A stretch of 64,000 bases of DNA, taken from Cyanophora paradoxa (taxonomy: Eukaryota; Glaucocystophyceae; Cyanophorales; Cyanophoraceae). Position numbers and translations under genes: made by a program. The stretch covers positions 24,738 to 88,737 of the forward strand of contig QPMI01000265.1 of NCBI GenBank assembly GCA_004431415.1. Reading direction: 5' to 3'. Within the stretch, counting starts at the first letter, position 1. Every line of letters begins with the position of its first letter. Below the pieces are notes generated by a model. The model worked only from the letters and a program-made list of their open reading frames with translations. It had not been told where the DNA came from and searched no databases. This document shows, in pieces, positions 43,195 through 54,117 of the stretch.

Positions 43195-46100
43195 CCACCG
43201 AGTGGAGTCGCTTTGGGCTGAGCTCCACATCCCTAAGCGGGAGCGGGAGCACTTTGCCTACAACTACCTCGCAGCCAGCACGCCCGAGAACATGCAGAAG
43301 ATCAGCCACCACATCAACGCGCTGCTGGAGCACAGGGCGCGCACGATAGAGGTATTGAAGCGCATTGAAGTGCGAGAGGACGTCGGGAAGCGTTTGAAGC
43401 TTGCCATCAAGTGCGCCGCGCCCTCCGACAAACCCCGCGCTCCGCGAGCTTACCTCGCGCCAGTTCGGGGGCGGATCGAATGGAGCTCGCCGACCTCCTC
43501 GGGCAGTTCGAGCACTGCACGGCCGAGGTCCTCACGTCCATACTTGAGTGGCGGGTGCACGCCGATTCCTTTCCCTTCTTTCTTGTCGCCGCCTGAGCCG
43601 CGCTCGCGCCTTCCCCGCAGTCCGGCCTCTCCAGACCACAGGCGCGTCTCGGCGCTCTCTGCCTGTTTGATCGATCTAACGCACGAGAAGGCATTCGTCT
43701 TCAACGGAGCGAACTACATCCTGAAGATCCGCAGCGACTGCCAGATGACGGGGGAGGCCGGCGCGGCGCTGCAGCGCTTCCCTCTCCTGCAGACCCTCTC
43801 TCAGGTCGCGAGCGCCGTGGCCGAGGGTCCGCCGTCCGCCGCCCCGCGCGCACGCCGCGGTGGCTGAGGGGGCGGCAGGGCGGGACCCGGAGGCGGTGGT
43901 GGCGGCGGTGGGGAGCCCCGTGCAGGGGCGGCGATCGAGCTCGGATTCGAACGCGTCGTCGTCGCGGGGCCGGTCGCCGCCGGGGACGGCGGGGCGGGGC
44001 GAGGCGGCGCAGGCGGGGCTCGAGGCGCTCGTGCGCGCCGTCGTCCTCGAGGAGCGCCTCCAGGCGCAGCTCAAGAAGGAGCGCGAGGCCCTCCTCGCCT
44101 CCGGCTTCTACGCCCCGACCCTCCGCGTCCACGGCTACGAGCGGTCCGCCCCGCCCCGCCCCGCCTCCCGCCCCGCCTCCCGCACCTTGCCGCGCCCCGC
44201 GCCCGACGCTAATGCCCTCGCCGCGCAGGCCCATCTGCCCCTTGGCGCCCTCCTCGCGGGCAGCGGCAGCCGTCAAGGCGGCTGCAGCGGCCGGCGGCGT
44301 TGGCCGCGGCCGGCCGGACGCTCCCGACGCCCTGCAGGGCTGGTCGCAGCCGCCCGACGTGCTGCGCGCCGGCTCGGCCCCCTCGCGGCCCCTCGCCGCG
44401 CCGGCCCCTCGCCCTGCCCCCCTCCACGGCAGCCCCTCCGGCACCTCACTCTCCTCCACCGCCGGCGCCGACCCACGCTCCCCCAGCGGCACCACCTCTC
44501 CGCCCGCCTCCCGCCCCGGCACCTCCTCGCGCGTGCAGCCCGATGCGGTGCGGGGCAGCCCGCCTTCCTCGAACGGCGCGGCACAGCACAGGAGCAACGG
44601 GCGCTCAAGCGGCGGCCGCCTCAGCGACGGCCACGAGAGCTCCGATGCCGGCCCCGCGGGGCCGCAGAGCGGAGCTTGGGGAGAGGGGAGCGGGGGCGTG
44701 CCGGGTGGCCCGGCGCTGGCGCGGGTGGCGAACGCGCTGCTGGCGATCTCGACGGACCTGGAGCTGGGGCAGTGCATGCGGCAGGTCTCGCGGGCGGCGC
44801 GCGAGCTCGTCGACGGCGACGAGGCGATGGTCTACCTCATCGACGACGTCCGGCGCGAGCTCTTCTCCGCCGGGCCCGACTCCCGCACCGCCCCGCGCCC
44901 CGCCCCCGCCCCCACCCCGGCCTTCCCGGGCGTGACCTCGGGCCTCGTCGAGAACGAGACGCGCTTCGCGATCCACCGGGACAACGGCCTCGCCGCCACC
45001 TGCGCCGTCCACGCCCGCCTCATGAACCTCCCCGACGCCCAGCTCGACCCCCGCTTCAACCCCAAGTTCGACCTCGGGGGGCGGGCCCCCGGGGAGGAGC
45101 GGGGGCGGCGGGCCCTCCCGATGCTCGTGGCGCCACTGCGGGAGCCGTCGGGGGAGCTGCTCGGGGTGCTCGAGGTGGCGCGGCGGAGCGCAGCGCGGCC
45201 CTTCGGGGCGCCCGAGGAGGCCCTGCTGGAGCTCGTGGCGGCCCAGGCGGGGACGGCGCTGCGGAACGCGCTGCGGTACGAGGGGGCGCTGCGGGGCAAG
45301 CGGATGGCGGACGAGCTCGTGGAGGTCGTCAAGAGCCTCTCTCAGCAGCTCGACATGCCTTCGCTGCTCGAGAAGGTCCGCCGCAACGCCGCCTCCATCC
45401 TCAACGCCAACGCCTGCGTCATCCACGTGCGCCCGCCCCGCCCCGCCCCGCCCCGCCCCGCCCCGCCCCGCCCCGCCGGCCGTCGCCGAGGCCGGCCGGC
45501 AGCTCGTGGACGCGGAGCGGCACGAGCTCGTCACCGTCCACTCGAGCTCCGAGGAGCCCGGCGACGGCCGCGTCCTCAACGAGGCCCGCCCCGCCCGCCG
45601 CAGGGCTGCGCCGCGCGGGGCGACCGGCGGGGCTGACGGGGCGCGGGGCGCAGGAGGGGCTGGTGGAGGAGCGGCGGCCGCTGGGCGAGGGCCTCGCCGG
45701 CTGGGTCGCCCTCAACGGCAAGACCCTCAACACCTCCTCCCGCTCCTCCGTCGCCCAGCTCAAGAAGCCCGGCGAGCGCGCCTGGCTCCTCACCGGCCAC
45801 TTCCGCACCCTCCTCGCCCTGCCCCTCCATGACCCCGCCGGCCAAGTAATCGGTGTCATCGAGGTGCGGGACAAGCGGCTCGGCGAGCCGGGGGCGATCG
45901 GGGCGCGCTTCGCGCCCGGGCGGGGCTCGCGGCGGGCGTCGGTGGTGCTGGCGGGGAGCGAGGAGGGCGAGGCGGACTCGGGATTCAACGCGGAGGACGA
46001 GGAGGTGCTGGAGGCGATCGGCGTGCAGACGGGCATCATGCTGCGCAACGCGCGCCTCTACCAGGAGACGCGCGAGGCGCAGGCGCGCGTGCAGACGCTG

Positions 46101-46244
46101 CTGGAGATCTCCAAGGCCCTCTCCTCGAACGAGCTCGACATCGGCGGCCTCGTCACGACGATCATGACCAAGGCCCGCGACCTCATGGACGCCGACCGCT
46201 GCTCCCTCTTTCTCATCGGTGCGCCGCCCCCCCCCCCCCCCCCC

Positions 46245-46277
<33 letters not shown>

Positions 46278-48287
46278 CCGCCCGGCCCGGGGCGTGACGG
46301 GCGGGCAGACCACGAGAAGAAGCAGCTCTTCTCGACGATGGCGGACGGGTCGGTGGAACTGCGCTTCAGCATGAATCAGGGGATCGCCGGGCACGTCGCC
46401 ACCACCGGTGAGGTCGTCAACATCGAGGACGCCGTGCGTGCACCCCCCCTCCCCCCCGCCGCCCCGCACCGCGGCCCGACCCGCGGCGGCAGTACCGGGA
46501 CCCGCGCTTCAACCAGGAGATCGACAAGAAGACGGGGTACACAACGCGCTCGATCCTGTGCGGGCCCCTCCGCAACAAGGACGGCGACGTCGTCGGCGTA
46601 ACCCAGGGTGCGCGGGGCGGGGCGGGGCGGGGCGCGGGCCCGGCCTCACGCGGGGCGCGGGGCAGTGATCAACAAGCGGGGCCGGCCCTTCAACAAGCAG
46701 GACGAGGAGCTCCTCCTCGCCTTCACCTCCCAGGCCGGAGGCGCGCCCCGCCCCGCCCCCGGCCCCCGCCCCCGGGCCCTGACGGAGGCGCGCAGTGGCC
46801 ATCCAGAACTCGCAGCTCTTCAAGATGACGGTGGAGATGACGAACTTCAAGAAGTCCATCCTGACGTCCATTACGAGCCTCGTGTTGACCCTCGACTTGG
46901 ATGGCAAGGTGACGATGGCGAACCACGCGCCCGAGAATATCCTGGGGGCGCCGTGGACGGAGGAGGGCCTGCGGGTGACGCGCTACGAGGAGTGGAGCGC
47001 GGCGGCGAGCGCCGACCTCTACCACGACATCAAGAGCGTCTTCGAGCTGGGGGGCGAGAGGGTCGGCAAGGACTGCGAGCTCAAGCTCCGCGACGCCCGC
47101 AACGTCTCCGTCAACTACAACATCGTGCCCCTCCTCGACGGCCAGAACGCCAAGAAGGGCGTCGTCCTCATCATCGGCGCGCCGTCCCGCCCCGCGCCCC
47201 CGCCCCGCCCTCCCCCCGCGCGGGGCCTGACGGGGCGGCGCAGAGGACATCTCGCCGGCGAAGAGGGCGCTGAACACGCTGCACCGCTACCTCTCGCCGC
47301 AGCTGGCGGAGGCGGTGCTGCAGGCGGGCGGGGCGCAGCTGGGGGGCGTGCGGAAGAAGGTGACGATCCTCTTCAGCGACATCCGCCGGTTCACGTCGCT
47401 GACGGAGAACATGGCGGACCCGACGAGCGTCGTCGCCCTCCTCAACGACTACCTCTCCGAGATGGTCGACTGCATCTTCGAGGAGAAGGGGATCCTCGAC
47501 AAGTACATCGGCGACGCCGTCATGGCCGTCTTCGGCGTCCCCTTCACCGATAAGCTCGACAGCGTGCGCGCCTGCTGCTGCGCCCTCAAGATGACCCAGC
47601 GCCTCGCCTCCTTCAACAAGAAGCGCACGGAGCGCGGCGACCCGCCCCTCGCCATCGGCATCGGCATCAACACGGGCCTCGTCGTCTCGGGGAACATCGG
47701 GTCGGAGAAGCGGCTGGAGTACACGGTGATCGGGGACGGGGTGAACCTGGGGTCGCGCCTGGAGGGGGCGACAAAGAGCTTCGGGGTGACCGTCCTCATC
47801 TCCGAGTTCACGTACGAGGAGGTCAGCACCGAGTTCATCACCCGCGAGCTGTGCGGCCCCGCCCCGCCCCGCCCCGCCCCGCCCCGCCCCGCCCCGCCCG
47901 CCCGCCCCGCCCCGCCCCGCCCCGCCCCGCCCCCGAGCCGCCCTGCAGGGACGCAATCCGCGTCGTCGGCAAGTCGCACCCCATCCGCGTCTATGAGCTC
48001 GTCGGCTTCAAGGACGAGAGTGCGCGCCGCGCGCCCCGCGCCGCCCTGCGGGGCCGACGGGGCGCGCAGAGCTGCCGGCGGCGCGGGCGGAGAGCATTGA
48101 ACTCTTCGCGCGGGGCCTGGAGCGGTACCGGGCGATGGACTGGGCGGCGGCCGAGGAGGCCTTCGAGCGAGCGTGGAGCGTGGCCCAGGACCCGCCCTCG
48201 CGCGTCTTCCTCGACCGCTGCAGGCAGCTCAGCAAGGAACCCCCGCCCCCCGACTGGGACCGCGTCTGGAGCATGACCGACAAGTAG
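43195..48287 (+). CDS. class III adenylyl cyclase with GAF and PAS domains
   Basis: Makes cyclic AMP from ATP. Order: a helical N terminus ([16 protein letters not shown], about 43205), an acidic/Ser-Pro linker (43.9-44.7 kb), GAF-like units at about 44.7-45.3, 45.35-46.08 and 46.09-46.8 kb (for example [51 protein letters not shown]), a PAS-like segment ([20 protein letters not shown], about 46885), then the cyclase domain. That domain has [18 protein letters not shown] (first metal Asp), [13 protein letters not shown] (Lys and second metal Asp) and [17 protein letters not shown] (Thr at the purine-specificity site, as in cyanobacterial CyaB1-type adenylyl cyclases). A short helical tail ends at 48287. 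The layout resembles cyanobacterial soluble cyclases. Introns are polymer-rich, one with 18- and 31-base C tracts (46227-46276). Start unresolved. Confidence 0.88.
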
Positions 48288-48640
48288 CCACAGCAACCCC
48301 GCCCTCCCTCGTAACCCCCCTCCCACCGGTACCGAACTCTTTCCTTTCCTTGCGCCTTGCACCATTTTACGTATAGTCATCCATGTACCTTATTTGATTC
48401 ATGATGTGCATCTAACAATCGGAATTGCATTCTCCCACGACCGGTGTTCCTCTGATCCCGGCCGAGCCAGCAACCAAAAAACGATCGAGCGTCGATAACA
48501 GTAATCACAATACGTACTACCCGGAGACCCTACGTACTACCAGGGTCGCGGGTGCACGGCTCCCGCAGCCACATAGAAAGCCCGGCACAAGGAAAACTTG
48601 GTGAAGAGATTATGAAAGAGAATTACAAGGGTGAACTGAA
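48288..48640. other. intergenic between convergent cyclase and QCR7
   Basis: Moderate-GC spacer holding both 3' ends. A short duplicated block, tacgtactac, occurs twice near 48512-48540. No gene seen. Confidence 0.5.
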
Positions 48641-49365
48641 TTAGTGGCCGATGCGGGCGTTCTTCAGCTCGTTGTTGGAGAGGATGGCCTTCAGACCAGC
48701 GGACGACTTCTCCAGCTGCTTGAGGCGCTCAATGCCTGCAGCGTCGGATGTAAGGACGGCATCGGCCAAGTGCGCATGGCATGCAACCAACGCACCGCTC
48801 ATTGCTACCCGCTCGCGGTTCTCCCGGCGGACTTCTGCGAGAACATCCTGGAGGTAGGGCTCCCTGCGGAGCACGTGCCAGGCATCAGCGCAGGCGGCGC
48901 TGGAGGGGCGTGGGAGCCCGGACCAGGGCTTCTGCATGGCCTGCGAAGCGGGGGCGCAAGTCATCTCATATCAACGCGCATGCGTGCATAGTGAAACAAA
49001 GAACCTGGATCTCGGACGGGAGGTACATCTTCTTGACAGACAGGTCGACAGCACGCTTGACGCGCTTGTTCCGGGCCTCGAGCACGTCAGCGGGCAGGCG
49101 CTTCAGCGCCTCAAGGACCTCCTCGTCCTCAATAAGAAGGTCCTCGTAACGCAGGCCATACTTCCTGCAGCGGCGGTGAGCCACAGTGCCGGCGCGGATC
49201 GCGGCGACTGTCCGCCGCGCACCGGAGGTCCTGCGGAGACGGAGCGGGTCAGCGGGTCCGCCAACCACGCAGGAGAGCACCAAAAGCTATGCGGACCTGC
49301 TCCATGCGGGCGCGGTAGCGCTTAGCGTAGGCCTGCCACAGCCCCGTCTTCGTCACTTTGCTCAT
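48641..49365 (-). CDS. QCR7: cytochrome bc1 complex subunit 7
   Basis: Matrix-side accessory subunit of respiratory complex III (UQCRB/QCR7). The core is clear: [54 protein letters not shown], then after an intron AWHVLRREPYLQDVLAEVRR. ATG 49365 gives MSKVTKTGLWQAYAKRYRAR. The next join is ambiguous: a GC-donor intron near 49285 would keep the frame but leave an unusually long linker; a further intron starting gtgcgcggcgg is also possible. The last exon adds GIERLKQLEKSSAGLKAILS and ends NELKNARIGH at 48641, roughly thirty residues beyond the usual C terminus. Confidence 0.85.
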
Positions 49366-49607
49366 CACTGCAAGCGGGCGGCGCGAATCCAGTCATTACA
49401 TTGCGCAAAACCGAAGAAGAGACCAGCCAGCGATTCCGCGTGGCCGGCCGGCGAATCAGGGCACGTCGGCGGCGGTCTTCTATCCGTCTACAAAGACATC
49501 CCCAATGCATAGGGAGCGCACCCGAGTGCACGGCATCCTCGAGCGCGTAAAGGGCCGCCATCCTGTCGGCGCGAACTGTACCCCCGGCCCCGCGTCACGT
49601 CGGCGTT

Positions 49608-49678
49608 GTTGCCACTCCACTACGTACCCTTTTGCACCACGTAGCAGAATCGAGTTGGACGGGCCTATTACATGATTG
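49608..49678 (+). repeat. 71-bp inverted repeat, left copy
   Basis: Starts gttgccactccactacgtac and ends gggcctattacatgattg. It is the exact inverse complement of 53716-53786. Confidence 0.95.
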
Positions 49679-49679
49679 C

Positions 49680-52600
49680 CGGGGCCCCGTGCCCAAATCC
49701 GCTTTGGGCACGTCGGGGCTAGGGCGCGTCGTGCCCAAAGGCCTGGGCACGGCGGGTAGAGCAGCGTCGTGCCCAAGTCGTGCCCCGCGATGGCGGGAGA
49801 GCAGCCTGGCAGCGCGGCAGGCGGGGGCGTGCAGGCTCCAACTATGTGGTCGTTCTGTGTGTACTTGCATAGCGAAGTTGGCAATCCAGCGGAGTGCTTG
49901 CCGACGATGGGCAACATGGTCCAGCACCGCTCATACCGTCGGCGGAGCCCATATTCAGGAAGCTGGTAGACAGGAAGCTTCTTCGTCCGGAGATACAGCA
50001 GATAGATCAGCTGCGCTTCTGGCAGTGCTGGCGGGGAGCTACTGTGCGACTCTATCATGACGTGCGAGTCGTACTGCCGCGTGCAAGCAACGCCGATCGA
50101 CTGATCTGGACTCGGGCATGCGCAGGAGTTCGCCGTGGTGGTCGAGGGAGGGCCCGTTACCCTCATCGTCGCGCCGGCCAAAGTAGTGCAGCCCGACCTG
50201 GCGCACTACGGCCTGGTGCGCTAGCTAACGTGAACGATATCCCGCGCCTGATGTCTCCTGCAGGGCCTCCCACCGGCCGGCCCTGCAGCTCCCGCAGCGC
50301 TAGCAGCGGTAGCGCCTCGCGCCCCACGGCCGCATCCAGCGCGGGCAGCGCCGCCGGAGCGGTGATGAGGATGACGGGCTGGAGCAGTATGAGCGCTTCC
50401 TCAGTCTGGACACGGATGGCATCTTCGGCGGGATCAGCGCTGACCAAGCGAAAGACCAGGTACATGATCCGGGCACGATCCGGGCACGTACGGGGCACGT
50501 CTGAGCACGGGCCGTGCACGCAGATCTTTGGAAAGGGCGCGCGAGCGAACATCAAGAACCTGAACCGATTCCTTGCCGCCCCGTTTCGTCTGCACTACGG
50601 GGAAGCTGACGGCCTGAGCAAGGTGAGAGGACAGAACACGCTGGTCATTGCAGACATGGAAGACGCGTGAGTGGCTGCGTTCTTTTGGAAGCAGCACAAG
50701 AGCAGCGCAAACCTTGCCTCGCAGGTTGGCCGTCCTCCTGGACAGGACGGTGGAGACCTCAAGCATCCCAGCGAAGATCAAAGAGAAGTGCACGGAACGG
50801 ATGAAACAGCGGCTCCAGACCCTCAACCCGTACGAGAAGACCCGAGCACTGCTGGAGGTCAACAGGATCTACAGGACATGGACGATGATCATGTCAGTCG
50901 ACAACATCCCGTTCCTTCCGAAGTGCGCCCTTGCCGCTCTCTTTCTCTTTCTCTTTCTCCTCTTTCTCCCGCCATGGACGCTAAGCCTCGCCGCAGGCCT
51001 GACGTGGAGCCGCCATGGGAAACGAACCTGGCGACAGTGAAGGAGAAGGCGGCCAGGTCGGGCATAACACACCAGAGCCGGGTTCACGCTGCGAAGCGAA
51101 GAGACGACGAGAACTCCGATGGAGGAGGCGGCGCTGCAACCGAGCATCCGAAGAAGGCGACCAAGAAGGCGCCAGCGGAGAAGAAGGCCGCTACGGAGAA
51201 GACGAACCGGGCGCGGAAGCACGAGGAGGCGGAGGACGAGAACGCGGCGGAGGCCGCCGTGACCGGAGCACGTTTGGGCACGGCGCGGGCACATTTGGGC
51301 ACGACGCGGGCACGTCCACAGTCGTCGGGCACGGCTGGGGCACGTAATGGGGCACCACGTGCTGAGAAATCGGTGAGCTTTCATGAGGACGTGCTCGAGA
51401 CGCCCCACGCCCGCTGTCACATTCCAGACACTCATGCAAACCCGGCGCAGGCTACGGGTGGGCAGAACGCAGAGGACTCAGTGAAGAAGAAGAAGAAGAA
51501 GAAGAGGACGCCGGCGCCGAAGGACACTGAGGAAGAGCTGGAGACAGAGATTGAACCGCAACTGTCGAAGAAGCCCAGGGCAGCGAGCGTGAAGGAGCAC
51601 ACGTCGGCGTCGTCGTCGTCGAAGGTGGCTGCCCGCGCCGTCCAACGTGTGCATCTCTCCCCACCTGACGTTCACTGAAGGCAGCATCTGGCCCGGAGAA
51701 GAAGGCGGCGAAGGGAAAGGACCCGGAGCACTCAGGCAAGGCTCAGGAGCAATCTTCGCACAGGGGGCCCAAGCATGCGCCCTCGCGCGACGACGAAGCC
51801 AGCACTCAGGCTCCCCCGTGCGTTCCCGTGCTTGGGCACGGTCTGGGTACTATTTGGGTATGTCGCGTCCTTGGTCGTGCTGCACTCTCGTGCCCAAACG
51901 TGCCCCAATCGTGCCCCAACGTGCCCCATGGTTCTCCCGACGAAATCTGATTCCGGAGCGTCGCTGTTGCAGGCGAGAGAAGGGGAGGCACTACGACTTC
52001 AACACGATGGACCCTACAGGGTGCTTTCTTCGGTCCGCCGTGCCTTCTTTCTGCCCGACTGACATGTCAGACGCAGAAAAACGTGGCGGGATCGGTTCCC
52101 CCCTGTAGAGATCGTCCCAGCCTTGCGGGCAAGCCGGAGCCCAGAGGGCGACATTCTGTACATGATCGACGTGTACACCGGCCGGTACGGGGGCCCCGTC
52201 GACCTGGTCGACGATTCCCGCGGCACCACGCAGTCTCTCTTCATCTGCTGGACGGTCAGCTTGGATGGGTATGAGGACGACTGGGCATATGCCCCTGTCG
52301 TTCAGGGGGCAGAGATCACGACGCTCGAGTGCGAGTTCGATGCCGAGCACGCGGATTCCAAGGTGCTCAACTCCAAGAAAACACCTCCGGCGGTGAGAGC
52401 ACTGCTCCTCTTATCTCTCCTTTCATTTCTTAGCGAATCCCAGTTCAAGTACTTCCTGTGCATACGGGAGACGGTCAAGTCCAAGAGCACATACAAGCAG
52501 GGCCACATCTTCCCCAAGTGCAACAAGCACGGCGATCCGCCGTCGGGCTGCCTAGGGGTGTACGGGATCAAGCAGCTCATTCAGGACACCGCAAAGCTAG

Positions 52601-53200
52601 CTGCGGCCCAAAAAAAGGCGGCGGCGGCAAAGTAGATCCAGTGTCTATCTCCTAGTAGCAGTCCTAGTAGCTCTACTAGCATTGATAGTGTTGCTCTATT
52701 AGGGTTTTGCAGCGTATCTTCCTTAGAATTGGGTCGTGCACTGGTCGTGCCCGGCTCGTGCCCAAACATGCCCAAATGTGCCCCGTCATGCCCAAACCGA
52801 CTTGATCCTGAATTTAGCAGTGATTGACGTCGCGGAGCACGATTGCGCATTGAACTGCACATTTGCCATGTGAACTTAACAGTATTGATATTTTACAACG
52901 TTTTGATGAAGAAAGGCGATGCGAAGAACTTCAGCATGACATGTTCCGCGTCGCTCAGAAGTCTGACCATCGGACTCGCATCATGATGTGAAGCCAAGGG
53001 TCATGAACTCATGATGAGGCCTCGAAGACCTGAAGCAGTTCCGACCCGTCCGAGAGGCCGCACAAGTTGAATTTGAGAATGCTGAAGCCTTGTTTAACTC
53101 GTATTCATGAAGCTTCATGGTTCGCTCCCTCTTTACCGGTTTCTGCTACTTGCTCGTGCCCACGTCATGCCCAATCGTGCCCAAGTACGTGCCCAGACGA
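49680..53200. repeat. cluster of short GTGCCC(A) repeats
   Basis: The motif tcgtgcccaa, in both orientations and often doubled head-to-head, recurs near 49690-49790, 50465-50520, 51270-51350, 51830-51930, 52735-52800 and 53150-53210. Most copies fall in spacers or inferred introns; the 51270-51350 set lies in a Lys-rich coding stretch. It is not seen at this density elsewhere in the window. Confidence 0.7.
49950..52635 (+). CDS. unidentified multi-exon gene inside the inverted-repeat segment
   Basis: Supported exon pieces in order: FRKLVDRKLLRPEIQQIDQL (about 49955); an EF-hand/EH-like piece, ERFLSLDTDGIFGGISADQA (about 50390-50450), followed in phase by IFGKGARANIKNLNRF and FRLHYGEADGLSK; then, across an intron at 50669-50723, LAVLLDRTVETSSIPAKIKE and NPYEKTRALLEVNRIYRTW. 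A long Lys/Glu/Ala-rich linker (51.0-51.8 kb; a K8 tract at 51483) leads to a C-terminal unit: GDILYMIDVYTGRYGGPVDL, DSRGTTQSLFICWTVSLDGY, and finally GHIFPKCNKHGDPPSGCLGV. Stop 52633-52635. The basic linker suggests a nuclear protein. One gene or two adjacent ones cannot be decided. No family recognised. Confidence 0.4.
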
Positions 53201-53254
53201 AGTTCGGACATGCTCAAGGAGGGCACGACTCGGAAACTCTTTCACAACGAAAGG

Positions 53255-53717
53255 CTATTCCAAAATCGATCGTAAACTGGCTGCACTACTTGGCATTAGA
53301 GGGCCCGCCTCAGCCTCAGGCTCGGCGGGGCCAGCCGCGGCCTCTGCCGCGGCAGCGGCCTCCTTCTCGGCGCTCTTCTGTACTTTCTTCCAAGGTTTCT
53401 GGATGCAAGAGCGGTTCTTGCACGCGTCCCTCCCCGACTTCTTGTGGCACTTTGACGAGCAGATGATGTCTTCGTACTTGCAAATGCACTTCTTGTTCGT
53501 GCAGCCAGTCGTGCAGTTGCAGATCTTGCTCGGCCTGTCGATTTCGATGGCGCACCAGTCAAAGAACGCTTTTCTGCCAGGCAAGACATGGCAGTCAGAG
53601 CGCTGAGAAAGAATGCTGGAGGAAGACGGACCTGAGGGTTACAGGTTCGGTGCTGGCGGCGGTGATGCTCTCGATGAGATGCTTGAACCCGGCAAAGCCG
53701 TCCAACTCGATTCTGCA
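53255..53717 (-). CDS. Cys-rich protein, transposon-tail-like
   Basis: Two exons are suggested: RIELDGFAGFKHLIESITAA up to VTLR (53717-about 53636), then KAFFDWCAIEIDRPSKICNC onward (about 53566-53255). The second exon has a dense Cys cluster: CNCTTGCTNKKCICKYED, then CSSKCHKK and CKNRSC. This spacing resembles the small zinc-binding tails that close some transposon-encoded proteins and, more loosely, CXC (tesmin/TSO1) motifs. An Ala/Glu-rich tail follows to the stop at 53255. The upstream end touches the 71-bp inverted repeat, and a minus frame continues through it to 53942, so the start is uncertain. Function unknown. Confidence 0.4.
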
Positions 53718-53786
53718 ATCATGTAATAGGCCCGTCCAACTCGATTCTGCTACGTGGTGCAAAAGGGTACGTAGTGGAGTGGCAAC
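53716..53786 (-). repeat. 71-bp inverted repeat, right copy
   Basis: Exact inverse of 49608-49678. Just inside it, gtccaactcgattctgc is duplicated (53700-53716 and 53736-53752), so part of the repeat has been copied inward. Confidence 0.95.
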
Positions 53787-54117
53787 AGGCGTACCCGCCC
53801 GAGCTTCTTTTTGCGACTGTACATGTAGCGCGGCCTGGCGGCTCCTCGCACTCGAATGGCTCGAACGGCATGCATGTGATTGCCACGGTAAGCGATGAAA
53901 CTGATCAAAGGCTGCCATTGCGACGTCGACGTCGACGTGCATGCGGGCACACGCATCGCGGTGAGCTGTCCGTGGCCAAAGCCCTGAGGCAGGGATGTGG
54001 AGGATCCGGGGCCTGAATCAGGGGACCGGATCCGGGCTCCGGCCGGCGCCGCGGGAGGAAGCGCTAGCGGCGCGCGCGACCACGCGCGCGCGGGGCGCGC
54101 GGGGCGGGGCGGGGCGG

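Larger units (their letters stand above)
49608..53786. mobile_element. 4.18-kb segment bounded by perfect 71-bp inverted repeats
   Basis: Perfect terminal inverted repeats enclose an unidentified multi-exon plus-strand gene and a minus-strand Cys-rich gene. Identity over all 71 bp argues for recent mobility or conversion. No target-site duplication is evident, and no DDE transposase was recognised, so the alternative is two independent insertions of one short element in opposite orientation. Short GTGCCC(A) repeats are concentrated inside it. Confidence 0.5.
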
